Source: Caballeronia ptereochthonis (lineage in GTDB: Bacteria > Pseudomonadota > Gammaproteobacteria > Burkholderiales > Burkholderiaceae). From it: DNA of 64,000 nucleotides. Below, one piece after another: positions 44,798-54,073 of this stretch (position 1 is the first letter of the stretch; each line of letters begins with the position of its first letter). Under the pieces are notes generated by a model, which ran no database searches, was not told where the DNA came from, and was given only the letters and a program-made list of their open reading frames with translations. The position numbers and the translations under genes are program-made. The DNA lies in contig NZ_FCOB02000017.1 in NCBI RefSeq assembly GCF_001545075.1, positions 108,205 through 172,204 of the forward strand, written 5' to 3'.

Positions 44798-45208
44798 ATG
44801 GATACTCCCTTCAACGAACGCGGCGTCACGCTCTCGCGCGCCGGCCTGTCGGCTTCGGGCCAGATGATTCCGCTGCGCGACCTGCGCTCCGCGCGCGTCA
44901 TCAGGATTCCCCGTCAGAAGCCGCTGCCGGTCAGCATCGCGCTGATCGGGCTCGTGGCGCTCGGCGCGGGCATTGCGACCGGCTCCGGCGCGGCGCTCGT
45001 GCTCGGCGTGATGATCGTCGTGGTGGGTTATCTCACGTGGATCACGCAGGACGTCATCTACCAACTGATGGTCGCGACACCCGACGGCGAACGCGAAGTG
45101 CTCATCACGAAGGATCAGGAATTCGCCGACAAGGTGGCCGCGCTCGTGGGCGAAGCGGTGGCGAAGCACGCGGCGGGCGCCGCGGCGAAACCGCAGGCGC
45201 GATCTTGA
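44798..45208 (+). CDS. DUF6232-like two-helix membrane protein
   Basis: This 136-residue protein has a short cytoplasmic start (MDTPFNERGVTLSRAGLSASGQMIPLRDLRSARVIRIPR), two adjacent membrane helices (SIALIGLVALGAGIAT, AALVLGVMIVVVGYLTWI) and a cytoplasmic tail (YQLMVATPDGEREVLITKDQEF). The layout fits DUF6232-type proteins, whose role is unknown. It lies alone between the divergent ArsR gene and a small hypothetical. Confidence 0.7.
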   Translation: MDTPFNERGVTLSRAGLSASGQMIPLRDLRSARVIRIPRQKPLPVSIALIGLVALGAGIATGSGAALVLGVMIVVVGYLTWITQDVIYQLMVATPDGEREVLITKDQEFADKVAALVGEAVAKHAAGAAAKPQARS

Positions 45209-45312
45209 TACGGCGTATACACGACGGCGTCGCTCTTTAGCCCGGTTTTTAGACGCGCCGCGCTAGAGTGCATGCGTTGCCACTCCGAGCCGCAAGCCAG
45301 CGGCTTTCATCG

Positions 45313-45627
45313 ATGTACCGCACATCCGATTCCCCCGCTCTTCCGCATGCGCTCAACGGCGGCTCGCCGCATCGCCGCGAAGTGCGCCACTGCGTCGCCT
45401 TCGATCTGATCGTTCCGGGCCTGGACTCGTCACCCGCGCGCGAAATGCTCGCGTATGCGTTCGGCGCGGGCACACAGGCGTACGTCGTGCAGACGAGCCG
45501 TCTCCACGACTGCACGACGCTGTATGTCGAGACCGATCGCGACGACATCAACGACGTCATCGGCATGCTCACCGCCCACTTCCCGAACGCGACGCTCGGC
45601 CGCGTGACGCGCGTCACGCGGCACTGA
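45313..45627 (+). CDS. Small hypothetical protein
   Basis: This protein has about 104 residues from the ATG at 45313 (the frame is open to 45268 with another ATG). The second half is protein-like (VRHCVAFDLIVPGLDSSPAREMLAYAFG, TLYVETDRDDINDVIGMLTAHFP) and could be a small ferredoxin-like fold. I do not recognise it. Neither start has a strong ribosome site. It is convergent with glgP and ends 18 bases from it. Confidence 0.5.
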   Translation: MYRTSDSPALPHALNGGSPHRREVRHCVAFDLIVPGLDSSPAREMLAYAFGAGTQAYVVQTSRLHDCTTLYVETDRDDINDVIGMLTAHFPNATLGRVTRVTRH

Positions 45628-45644
45628 GCGGCTGAGCGCATCGT

Positions 45645-48098
45645 TCAGGTGACTTGCAGCGGCTCGACGTGCCAGATGTCGCGCGCATACTCCGCGATCG
45701 TGCGATCCGACGAGAAGATGCCCATGCCCGCGACGTTCTCGATCGCGCTCTTCGTCCACGCCTCCTTGTCGCGGAACTTGAGGTCGGCTTCGGTCTGCGT
45801 CTTGTCGAAGCTGTCGAAGTCGGCGAGCACCATGTAGTGGTCGCCCCAGTCCACGAGCGTGTGGAAGATGTCGTAGAAGCGGTGCGGCTCTTCGGACGAG
45901 AAATGCCCGAGGCGGATCTGGTCGAGCGCGAGCTTGAGCTCCGGATTCTCCTCGTAAATATGCCGCGGCCGATACCCCGCCGCGCGCAGCGACTCGATCT
46001 CGTCGGTCGAATGCCCGAAGATGAAGATGTTCTCGCGCCCCACGGCATCGCAGATTTCGATGTTCGCGCCATCCAGCGTGCCGATGGTCAGCGCGCCGTT
46101 CAGCGCGAGCTTCATGTTGCCGGTGCCCGACGCCTCGGTGCCAGCCATCGAGATCTGCTCTGACAGATCCGCGGCCGGAATGATGAGCTCCGCCACGCTC
46201 ACGCCGTAGTTCGGAATGAAGCCGACCTTCAGGCGATCGCCGACGAGCGGGTCCGCGTTGATCTTCTTTGCGACCTCGTTGATGAGCTTGATGATGTTCT
46301 TCGCCATCTTGTACGCCGAGGCCGCCTTGCCGGCGAACATCACCACGCGCGGCGTCCAGTCCTTCTCCGGATTCTCGCGGATGCGGTTGTAACGCACGAT
46401 CACGTACAGGATGTTGAGCAGTTGCCGCTTGTACTCGTGGATGCGCTTCACCTGCAGATCGAACAACGCCTCGGGATTGATGATCGCGTTGGCGTCGCGC
46501 TTCGCGCGCTCCACCAGCCGGAGCTTGTTGGCGAACTTCGCATCGTGAAAGGCCTTGCAGAACTCCGGATCGTCGCGCCATTCGCGCAGACGGCCAAGCT
46601 CGAAGAGATCGGTGCGCCAGCGCGGCCCGAGCCGCTTGTCGATCAGCGCCGAAAGCGACGGGCTCGCCTGCGCGAGCCAGCGGCGCGGCGTGATGCCGTT
46701 GGTCACGTTGGTGAAGCGCTCCGGATACATGCGCGCGAAGTCGGAGAAGATGTTCTGCACCATCAGTTGCGAGTGCAGCTTCGACACGCCGTTCACCTTG
46801 TGGCTCGCGACGATCGCGAGATGCGCCATGCGCACGCGGCGCTGGCCGTATTCGTCGACGAGCGAGATGCGGCGGATCAGATCGACGTCGCGGCCGAACT
46901 TCTCCGTGACCTGCTTGAGGAACTGCGCGTTGATCTCGAAGATGATCTCCAGATGCCGCGGCAGAAGGCGCGCGAGCATCTCGACATCCCACGTCTCGAG
47001 CGCTTCGGGCATCAGGGTGTGATTCGTGTAGGAGAACATCTGCTGCACGAGCTTCCACGCCTTGTCCCACGGCAGCCGATGCGTGTCGACGAGAAGGCGC
47101 ATCAGTTCCGGAATCGCGAGCACCGGATGGGTGTCGTTCAGGTGCACCGCGACCTTCTCCGCGAGCCGCCCGAAATGCGTATGCGTGCGCTGATAGCGGC
47201 GGATCAGGTCCTGCATCGTCGCGGAGACGAAGAAGTATTCCTGGCGCAGGCGCAGCTCGCGCCCGGCCTGCGTCGAGTCATCGGGATACAGCAGACGCGA
47301 GACATGCTCGGACGTGTTCTTCGCCTCCACCGCGCGGCGATAGTCGCCCTGATTGAACGCCGAGAGATCGAACTCGTCGGTCGCGCGCGCGGACCACAGG
47401 CGCAGCGTGTTGGTCGCCGTCGTGGCGAAGCCGGGGATGACCGTGTCGTAGGCCATCGCGTTGACGTGCTCGGTGTCGATCCAGTCGGTGCGGTCGTCGT
47501 GCTGCACGGTGCGGCCGCCGAAATGCACGGTGTACACGACCTCGGGCCGCGGAAACTCCCACGGATTGCCCGCGCGCAGCCAGTAATCGGGCATTTCCAC
47601 CTGATTGCCGTCGACGATCGTCTGCCGGAACATGCCGTACTCGTAGCGAATGCCGTAGCCGAATCCCGGCACGCCGACGGTCGCCATCGAATCGAGGAAG
47701 CAGGCGGCGAGCCGGCCGAGGCCGCCGTTGCCGAGCGCGGCGTCGGGCTCCAGGTCCTCCAGCGCCGCGAGATCCACGCCGAGCCCGGCGAGGGCGTCCC
47801 GCACCTCGTCGTAGATGCCAAGCGCGAGGAGCGCGTTCGTAAAGGTTCTGCCGATGAGGAACTCCATCGACAGGTAGTAGACGCGTTTCACGTCCTGTTC
47901 GTACTGCAGCCTCGTGGTGCGCATCCAGCGCGCGACGAGGCGGTCGCGCACCGCCAGTTCGGCGGCATGGAGCCAGTCGCGCGGCTGCGCGGTGACCGCA
48001 TCCTTGCCTACGCCATACATGAGGCGGTTCGAGATGGAGCGCCTGAGCGCTTCGACGGTGCTATTGAGCTGGTCGAATTCCAGGTCGACGGATGTCAT
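45645..48098 (-). CDS. glgP: Glycogen/alpha-glucan phosphorylase
   Basis: GlgP releases glucose-1-phosphate from glycogen and maltodextrins. The 817-residue length is typical. Visible blocks include YYLSMEFLIGRTFTNALLALG, PDAALGNGGLGRLAACFLDSMATVG, HLNDTHPVLAIPELMRLL, KRIHEYKRQLLN and, late, VFGGKAASAY-like FAGKAASAYKMAKNIIKLI and AGTEASGTGNMKLALNGALTIGTLDGANIE; the PLP lysine is in the last. The ATG at 48098 has GGAGG just upstream. No glycogen synthase, branching or debranching gene is nearby. Confidence 0.96.
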   Translation of the reverse strand: MTSVDLEFDQLNSTVEALRRSISNRLMYGVGKDAVTAQPRDWLHAAELAVRDRLVARWMRTTRLQYEQDVKRVYYLSMEFLIGRTFTNALLALGIYDEVRDALAGLGVDLAALEDLEPDAALGNGGLGRLAACFLDSMATVGVPGFGYGIRYEYGMFRQTIVDGNQVEMPDYWLRAGNPWEFPRPEVVYTVHFGGRTVQHDDRTDWIDTEHVNAMAYDTVIPGFATTATNTLRLWSARATDEFDLSAFNQGDYRRAVEAKNTSEHVSRLLYPDDSTQAGRELRLRQEYFFVSATMQDLIRRYQRTHTHFGRLAEKVAVHLNDTHPVLAIPELMRLLVDTHRLPWDKAWKLVQQMFSYTNHTLMPEALETWDVEMLARLLPRHLEIIFEINAQFLKQVTEKFGRDVDLIRRISLVDEYGQRRVRMAHLAIVASHKVNGVSKLHSQLMVQNIFSDFARMYPERFTNVTNGITPRRWLAQASPSLSALIDKRLGPRWRTDLFELGRLREWRDDPEFCKAFHDAKFANKLRLVERAKRDANAIINPEALFDLQVKRIHEYKRQLLNILYVIVRYNRIRENPEKDWTPRVVMFAGKAASAYKMAKNIIKLINEVAKKINADPLVGDRLKVGFIPNYGVSVAELIIPAADLSEQISMAGTEASGTGNMKLALNGALTIGTLDGANIEICDAVGRENIFIFGHSTDEIESLRAAGYRPRHIYEENPELKLALDQIRLGHFSSEEPHRFYDIFHTLVDWGDHYMVLADFDSFDKTQTEADLKFRDKEAWTKSAIENVAGMGIFSSDRTIAEYARDIWHVEPLQVT

Positions 48099-48377
48099 CG
48101 AAACCTCCGGTTTTTGCAACATATGCAACGACCGCGAAAGCATCCCCACGGGGATTTCCTTCGGTCATGCCTGGAGTTCGGCATGAGACCGCATAGGACA
48201 CGCTTCGCTCCGATCCGCGCGGGCGCGGTCGCGCCTGAATGTGCAGGTTACGCCAGTTTTATTTTTTTTGGTATGACAGGGCGTGCACCGGAATGAGGCC
48301 CCGGGAGCCGACATCACGGCGCCGGGGCTTCGACGGAACGGCAGTTTGCTTCGGCATCCTGATGTTTTGCGCGCGAC

Positions 48378-49190
48378 TCAACGACGCGGCGCGCGTGCCG
48401 CGATCAGCAGAAGCGCGGCGAGCGACACGCCCAGCAGGATCAGCGAGAGCGCGGACGCCGGCAGATAGTAGCCGCGATTGACCTGCCCCACGACGACGAT
48501 CGGCACCGTCGCGAAGCCGGGCGGATAGACGGTCAGCGTCGCGCCCAGCTCGCCGAGCGAGAGCGCGAAGCCGAGCGCGAGACTCGCGCGCACGGCGGGC
48601 ACGAGTTGCGGCAATACGACGCGTATCAGCACCATGCGCGGCGGCGCGCCGAGGCTCGCGGCGGCTTCGCGCAGCGTGGTCAATTCCGGACGCAGCGCGG
48701 CCGCGGCGCAGCGATAGCAGAACGGCAGCACGAGCGCGAGCTGCACCAGCACGACGATCGCCGCCGAGCCGGACAGATCGATCGGACGCTTGTGATAGGC
48801 GATCAGCACCGCGAGTCCGAGCACGACGCTCGGCACGCCGCTGCCCATCATCGCGACGGCGTCGACGAGCGCGCCGAGCCCGCGCCGGTCGCGCCCTTCC
48901 AGCGCGAGCGCGAGCCACAAGCCGAGCGCGGTGCCGAGGAACGCGACGCCCAGGCCGACTTCGAGACTGGTCGTGACCGCGTCGAGATCGCTGGCGCCGA
49001 GTCGCGCGAACCAGCGCGTGCTGAAGCCGTCGGGCAGGATCGTCCCGGACCAGTGCGAGGCGACGCTGGACAGCGCGACGACGATCACCGGCAGCACGAA
49101 CAGCCAGATGCACAAGAGCGCGAAGAAACTTGTGAAGGCGATGCGCAGGAACGCGCCGGGCGTGAATCCGGGGCTAGCCGAAAGCTGCAT
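48378..49190 (-). CDS. phnV: Phosphonate ABC transporter permease (PhnV-like)
   Basis: This 270-residue ABC-2 type inner-membrane permease has six helices, VFLGTALGLWLALALEG in the middle and the EAA loop (REAAASLGAPPRMVLIRVVLPQLVP) that contacts the ATPase. It is the last gene of the phnSTUV order. The ATG at 49190 (MQLSASPGF) lies one base after the phnU stop, indicating coupled translation. Confidence 0.88.
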   Translation of the reverse strand: MQLSASPGFTPGAFLRIAFTSFFALLCIWLFVLPVIVVALSSVASHWSGTILPDGFSTRWFARLGASDLDAVTTSLEVGLGVAFLGTALGLWLALALEGRDRRGLGALVDAVAMMGSGVPSVVLGLAVLIAYHKRPIDLSGSAAIVVLVQLALVLPFCYRCAAAALRPELTTLREAAASLGAPPRMVLIRVVLPQLVPAVRASLALGFALSLGELGATLTVYPPGFATVPIVVVGQVNRGYYLPASALSLILLGVSLAALLLIAARAPRR

Positions 49191-49191
49191 G

Positions 49192-50121
49192 TCAGCGGCC
49201 TCCCGAGCGGCGGTCGACGCGCCGATAAAGCGCATACAGCGACAGGGACATCAACAGCATCACGACCGATCCCGCGGCGGCGGTCGGCAGATCGAGATCG
49301 ACGGTCGCGGCGCTGTAGATCGCGATTGGCAGGGTGATCAAGTGGGCGCTGCCGAGCACGAGCAGAATGCCGAATTCGTTCAGCGTGAGCAGGAAGCACA
49401 GGATCGTGCCCGCCGCGATGCCCGGCCACGCGAGCGGCAACACGACCCGGGTCGCGACCATCCAGCCATCCGCGCCGAGGCTCTTCGCCGCTTCGACGAG
49501 CCGCATGTCGAGCGTCGCATAGGACGCGAGCGTCGGGCGCACGACGAACGGCGCATAGAACACGACTTCCGCGAGAATCACGCCGCCGATGCCGAAGAGG
49601 AAATCGAGCGGCGGCGCATCGAGCGAAAAGAGCCGCTGCAAGCCGATGCTCACCGAGCCTTGCGAGCCATAGAGAAAGATCAGCGTGAACGCGACGAGGA
49701 ACGACGGAAACGCGACGAACAGTTCCAGAAAGCGCGTGAGCAGCCGCGCGCCCGCGAAGGGCCTGAAGAACAGCATCGACGCGAGCGCGACGCCAAGCAG
49801 CGAGGCGATGCTCGCGCTCGCGAAGAGGATGCCGAGCGTGGTGCCGATCATGCCGCGCGTCTCGGGATTGCCGAAGAACGCGGCGTACGCATGCAGCGTG
49901 AAGCCGTGCGGTCCCGTGACGCTCAACATCACGAGCCGCGCGAGCGGATAGACGACGAGCGGTCCGAGCACGAACACGAGAATGAAGAGCAGATGCCACT
50001 GCCCTTTACGCTCGCGGCGCCTCGCCTCTGCGGCGTGCGCGGCGAACTGCGCGGACAGATCGGCGTCGCTGATGCCGCGTTCGTTGCGCGCGACGCTGTC
50101 AGGGACGAACAAGGACGACAT
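49192..50121 (-). CDS. phnU: Phosphonate ABC transporter permease (PhnU-like)
   Basis: This 309-residue permease has six helices after a soluble N-terminal region of about 40 residues. The EAA loop reads VEAAKSLGADGWMVATRVVLPLAWPGIAAG. It overlaps the start of phnT by 23 bases, and phnV starts one base after its stop. It forms a membrane channel with PhnV for the phosphonate substrate delivered by PhnS. Confidence 0.88.
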   Translation of the reverse strand: MSSLFVPDSVARNERGISDADLSAQFAAHAAEARRRERKGQWHLLFILVFVLGPLVVYPLARLVMLSVTGPHGFTLHAYAAFFGNPETRGMIGTTLGILFASASIASLLGVALASMLFFRPFAGARLLTRFLELFVAFPSFLVAFTLIFLYGSQGSVSIGLQRLFSLDAPPLDFLFGIGGVILAEVVFYAPFVVRPTLASYATLDMRLVEAAKSLGADGWMVATRVVLPLAWPGIAAGTILCFLLTLNEFGILLVLGSAHLITLPIAIYSAATVDLDLPTAAAGSVVMLLMSLSLYALYRRVDRRSGGR

Positions 50122-51160
50122 CGTCAGCCTCGAAACGAAGAGAGATGCGCGTGCCTTTTTCCGGCATGCGCGCGTGGCCGCGCTGCGTCGTCACGAGCAC
50201 CGGCTCGCCGGGCAGCGCATCGAGCGCGACGGAGATGGACAGCGCCGCGCCATACCATTCGACGGACGCGATCGTGCCGTGCAGCGGGCCTTCGCCCAGC
50301 GGCACGATGTTGAAGCGTTCCGGCCGGATGCAGGCGAGACGCTCGCGTTCCTCGTGCCGCACATCGCCGACGGGATACACCACGCGCGGCGGAAGAAGGT
50401 TCGCCGCGCCGAGATAGCGCGCGACGAAGGCATCGTTGGGCGCATCGTACAGCTCGCGCGGCGCACCGAGCTGCGCGATGCGGCCATCGCGCATCAGCAG
50501 CGTGCGGTCGGAGAGCACGAGCGCGTCGTCCTGATCGTGCGTCACGCAGACGATCGTCAGATTCGGCAGACGTTCGTGCAGCGCCTTCAGTTCGCTGCGC
50601 ACCGAGGCGCGCAGGTTCGCGTCGAGTGCGGAAAGCGGCTCGTCGAGCAGCAGCACATCCGGTTCGATGACGAGCGCGCGCGCCAGCGCCACGCGCTGCT
50701 GCATGCCGCCGGAAAGCTGCGCGGGCATGACGTGACCGGTATCGGAGAGCTGGACGAGCTTGAGCGCATCGGCGACGCGCCGCGCGATCTCGCCGGCCTT
50801 CAGCTTGCGTGCGCGCAAGCCGAACGCGACGTTGTCGAACACCGACAGATGCGGGAACAGCGCATAGCTCTGGAACAGCAAGCCGAGATTGCGCTGATGC
50901 GGCGGCACGTGCGTGAGATCGCGGCCAGCCACCGAGAGCGTGCCCGCGAGCGCATCGGCCGCGACGAAGCCCGCGATGAAGCGCAGCAGCGTGGTCTTGC
51001 CGCAGCCGCTTCTGCCGAGCACGGTGAGGAATTCGCCGCGCTCGATCGTGAGCGAGAGATCGTCGAGGACGGTGCGCGAACCGAAGCGCACCGTGAGGCG
51101 GTCGATGTGCACGCCCGGCGTCTGATGGACGCCGGGCACTTCTTTGGGGATGGCGTTCAC
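50099..51160 (-). CDS. phnT: Phosphonate ABC transporter ATP-binding protein (PhnT-like)
   Basis: This 353-residue ATPase has Walker A GRSGCGKTT, Q-loop LLFQSYALFPHLSV, signature LSGGMQQRVALARAL, Walker B VLLLDEPLSALD, the H-loop CVTHDQDDAL and a C-terminal TOBE-like domain of the spermidine/iron/phosphonate branch (from about 265). The start is GTG (51160), one base after the phnS stop. Confidence 0.9.
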   Translation of the reverse strand: MNAIPKEVPGVHQTPGVHIDRLTVRFGSRTVLDDLSLTIERGEFLTVLGRSGCGKTTLLRFIAGFVAADALAGTLSVAGRDLTHVPPHQRNLGLLFQSYALFPHLSVFDNVAFGLRARKLKAGEIARRVADALKLVQLSDTGHVMPAQLSGGMQQRVALARALVIEPDVLLLDEPLSALDANLRASVRSELKALHERLPNLTIVCVTHDQDDALVLSDRTLLMRDGRIAQLGAPRELYDAPNDAFVARYLGAANLLPPRVVYPVGDVRHEERERLACIRPERFNIVPLGEGPLHGTIASVEWYGAALSISVALDALPGEPVLVTTQRGHARMPEKGTRISLRFEADDVVLVRP

Positions 51161-51161
51161 G

Positions 51162-52235
51162 TTACGACTTCGGCTTGACGACTTCGGTCTGCTTGCCCGA
51201 GTTGCCGATCACTTCGTTCTTCCAGCGCTCGGTCCAGCCGGCCTTCTTCTGCATGACTTCGTTCCAGTCGACCGGGATCAGCTTGACGCCGGAGATCGCC
51301 TGCTTGACGGCCTCGCCGTTCTTGCCGGCGAGCGGTACGTCGGTGCGGCCCGGGATGCCGTAGATACCGGGCACTTTCGACTGCACGTCCGACGACATCA
51401 GATAGTCGATCAGCTTCTTGCCGGCCGCCTGATTCGGTCCGCTCTTGATGAGGCCGATCGCGTACGGAAGCTGGAACGTGGTCGGCGCTTCGCCCGCCTT
51501 GTGCGAGAGGAAGAGCGGCTTGATCGACAGGCCGCCGTTCGCGGCGTCGTCGAGGTCCATCTGCAGGTCGCCGTTGGCGAAGGCGATCTCGTTACGCGAG
51601 AGCAGCACGTCGAGATAGCCGGTTCCCTTGGTGTGGAACTTGGCGCTTTGTTCGAGCGACTTCAGGTAATCGAAGGCCTTGTCCTCGCCCATCAGCGCCG
51701 AAGTCAGGATGATGACGGCCATGCCGTCGCCTGCCGTCGCCGGGTTCGAGTAGGCGATCTTGCCCGAGTAGTTCGGATGCAGGAGATCGGCGAAGGTTTT
51801 CGGTGCGCTCTTCGTGACTTCGGGATTGATCGCGAAGGAGAAGTAGTTGTTGACGAACGTGGCCCATGCGCCGTCCTGGGCTTTCGCGATCGCGGGGACG
51901 TTCTTGTAGTTCACGCTCTGATACGGCTGCAACAGGCCGCCTTGCTGCGCTTGCTGGATGAACGGCGGCAGGGTGACGAGCACGTCGGCTTTCGGCGAAT
52001 CCTTCTCGACGGTCGCGCGGTTCACCACTTCGCCGCTGCCGGCCGTAACGATGTTGACCTTCACGCCTTCCTTCTTTTCGAACGCGGGGAGGACGTCCTT
52101 GTACAGGTTCTCGAGGCCGTCGGCGGTGTATAGGACGACGGCGTCGGCGGCATGCACGGGCATCGCGGCAAGCAGGGTGAAGGCGGCGGCGAACGCCGGC
52201 AGCACGTTGCGCACGAAGCGGAAATCGCGGGTCAT
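51162..52235 (-). CDS. phnS: 2-aminoethylphosphonate-type periplasmic binding protein (PhnS-like)
   Basis: This 357-residue protein has a signal peptide ending near VHAA (residue 29) and is of the iron/phosphonate-binding type-II fold: AVVLYTADGLENLYKDVLPAFEKKEGVKVNIVTAGSG, RATVEKDSPKADVLVTLPPF, LYSNPATAGDGMAV-like IAYSNPATAGDGMAVIILTS and GIYGIPGRTDVP. The name is by gene order (S-T-U-V) and resemblance to PhnS of 2-aminoethylphosphonate systems; other solutes are possible. The ATG at 52235 begins MTRDFRFV. Confidence 0.87.
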   Translation of the reverse strand: MTRDFRFVRNVLPAFAAAFTLLAAMPVHAADAVVLYTADGLENLYKDVLPAFEKKEGVKVNIVTAGSGEVVNRATVEKDSPKADVLVTLPPFIQQAQQGGLLQPYQSVNYKNVPAIAKAQDGAWATFVNNYFSFAINPEVTKSAPKTFADLLHPNYSGKIAYSNPATAGDGMAVIILTSALMGEDKAFDYLKSLEQSAKFHTKGTGYLDVLLSRNEIAFANGDLQMDLDDAANGGLSIKPLFLSHKAGEAPTTFQLPYAIGLIKSGPNQAAGKKLIDYLMSSDVQSKVPGIYGIPGRTDVPLAGKNGEAVKQAISGVKLIPVDWNEVMQKKAGWTERWKNEVIGNSGKQTEVVKPKS

Positions 52236-52264
52236 GGTGGTGGTCTCTCTTGTCGGGAATTGAT

Positions 52265-52284
52265 GAAGGTCGGTCGCGACCTTC
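52265..52284. promoter_or_regulatory. Perfect hairpin or operator before phnS
   Basis: GAAGGTCG (52265-52272) and CGACCTTC (52277-52284) pair perfectly around GTCG, about 30 bases upstream of the phnS ATG. It could be a leader hairpin or a dimer-binding site. A second, looser symmetry (CCAAC...GTTGG) lies farther upstream near 52335-52370. Confidence 0.45.
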
Positions 52285-52411
52285 GACTCCGAAGGATTGC
52301 AGAGATCTGTGACATCGACGTGAATGCGCCACGGTTCGCCAACTATTTGCACATTTTGCCAATGTTGGGTTGGGGTTTTGTTTGGCTGAGTTTGGTTGAT
52401 TGCTTGTTTCG

Positions 52412-53044
52412 CTTTCGTGGAACCTGCATTCTTAGTGGTCTATTAGCACTGCCCCTGTGCGGGGCGGCAGTCACTTTCTTTGCAGCTGCAAAGAAAGTAA
52501 CCAAAGAAAGCAGCTTTGGCCCGGAGTGCTTGAAGCGGACGCGTCGTCATGGTTCGGCGTGGCCCAGCCCCTAAAGAGTGCCCTCAAAGGACTAATCGGG
52601 CGTGGACCGCGCACGGTCTGACGAGCTAGTCCGTTTAGGGTGCTGGTCAGCACCTAACAGTTCCGGCACAGCGCTACGCGCTGCCGCAGGGTCTGCAAGG
52701 GAAACCGTCGTTAGGCAGAAGCGGAGAGATGGAAGCGTTAGCAACGAAGCGGGCGCACACCCGATTTCCCCTTCGGCCACGACGCGGGCCGGTGCTATTG
52801 GGTGCTGAACCAGTCAGTTTTGTGGTGCGATTTGGCAGACCGTGCGCGAGCCACGGCGCGTTAGTCCTTTGAGAGCGACACTTAGGCGCTGGGCCACTCC
52901 GAACCATGACGACGAGCCCGCACAAGCACTCTGGGCCAAAGCTGCTTTCTTTGGTTACTTTCTTTGCAGCAGCAAAGAAAGTGACTGCCGCCCCGCACAG
53001 GGGCAATGCTAATAGACCACTAAGAATTCAGGATTCCACGAAAG
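52412..53044. repeat. Large near-palindromic non-coding repeat element (copy 1)
   Basis: This 633-bp element has long inverted arms: the left (from CTTTCGTGG at 52412 to about 52530) matches the reverse complement of the right (about 52926 to CCACGAAAG at 53044) almost base for base. Inside, about 52546-52620 pairs loosely with 52836-52915, and each arm holds the short self-complementary CTTTCTTTGC...GCAAAGAAAG. GGTGCTGGTCAGCACC near 52639 is a perfect small hairpin. No transposase or conserved reading frame is present; frames differ between copies. A second copy begins at 63524 in the same orientation. It lies between deoR and phnS. Confidence 0.85.
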
Positions 53045-53075
53045 CCGAAGCAAGCAAACAAACAACCAACCAAAC

Positions 53076-53834
53076 TCAACCAACAACAACCAACTCCGGC
53101 CCCCGAGAAGCAATAGCCCTCCTGATACTCTTCCCCGGCGCAGCCTCACAAACAAGATATCGCACCAACTCGAACCCACGAATCCTGACCGGCGTAACCA
53201 ACCCAAACTTGGAGCAATCAGCAACGACAATCGCACACGCGGCAGAAGCAATCATCCTCCCCCGCACTTCGGCAGCAAGCCGCGAATAATCCGTAAGATG
53301 CGCATCATCGGTAATCCCCCCCGCGCCGACGAAAGCAAAATCCGCGTGATACTGCGAAATCTGCTGAATCGTATCGAGCCCGAACGTAGCATCCTCGAGA
53401 TCCGCAACCTCCCCGCCAAGTAAAGTCACACGATTGCCATTGCGTCGCGCGAGCAGCATCGCAATACGCCAGTCGTTCGTGTACACCGTCAGCCGATGCC
53501 GGTCCGCAAGCGCCCGCGCCACAGCCTGCGTGGTACTCCCCGAATCGATCACCACCGACGCCCCATCCGGCACGAACGCCGCCGCCCGCACGCCGATCGC
53601 CTGCTTGGCCACCGCATTCTCCGCTTCGCGCACGTCGACATGCGGCTCGCGCCGGTCCACCGACAACGCACCCCCATGCGTCGTCGTCACGAGCCCCCGC
53701 TCGGCGAGCGCATTGAGATCGCGCCGCACCGTCTCGCGCGATACCGATAACGCACGCACGAGATCGGCCACCGCGAGCGCACCATGCTTGTCCAGCTCGG
53801 AAAGGATGTACTGGTGACGTTGTTCTGCGAGCAT
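53076..53834 (-). CDS. DeoR-family transcriptional regulator
   Basis: This 252-residue protein has an N-terminal winged helix (EQRHQYILSELDKHGALAVADLVRAL, SRETVRRDLNALAERGLVTTTHGGA) and a C-terminal sugar-phosphate isomerase-like sensor (DGASVVIDSGSTTQAVARAL, VYTNDWRIAMLLARR, ADFAFVGAGGI, IVVADCSKFG). DeoR regulators respond to phosphorylated ligands. It lies upstream of phnSTUV on the same strand and probably controls it, but the repeat element separates them. Confidence 0.92.
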   Translation of the reverse strand: MLAEQRHQYILSELDKHGALAVADLVRALSVSRETVRRDLNALAERGLVTTTHGGALSVDRREPHVDVREAENAVAKQAIGVRAAAFVPDGASVVIDSGSTTQAVARALADRHRLTVYTNDWRIAMLLARRNGNRVTLLGGEVADLEDATFGLDTIQQISQYHADFAFVGAGGITDDAHLTDYSRLAAEVRGRMIASAACAIVVADCSKFGLVTPVRIRGFELVRYLVCEAAPGKSIRRAIASRGPELVVVG

Positions 53835-54073
53835 CGGTCAGTCGCGTGATAGTCTCGATCGGATGGAAATTGGCGGAAACAAGGCGAGGCAGCATGTGTA
53901 GTTTAGCGGCCTTATGTGGCATTTCCTTGGCAACCGCATTCGCCAGCAACACATTCGTCAAGCCGCACCGCGCAACGCATTCTTTCCGCTGCGTTTGCAA
54001 TCGGCGCGCGCCGGTCCGCTAGACTCGCAGCTTGCTCGGTCGCTCTGAACGAGCTCTGAAAGAGGCTATCCCG

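Noticed and set aside
52602..52808. Small open frames inside repeat copy 1
   Set aside because: Corresponding frames in copy 2 are different or shifted, and the sequence is explained by inverted-repeat structure rather than coding.
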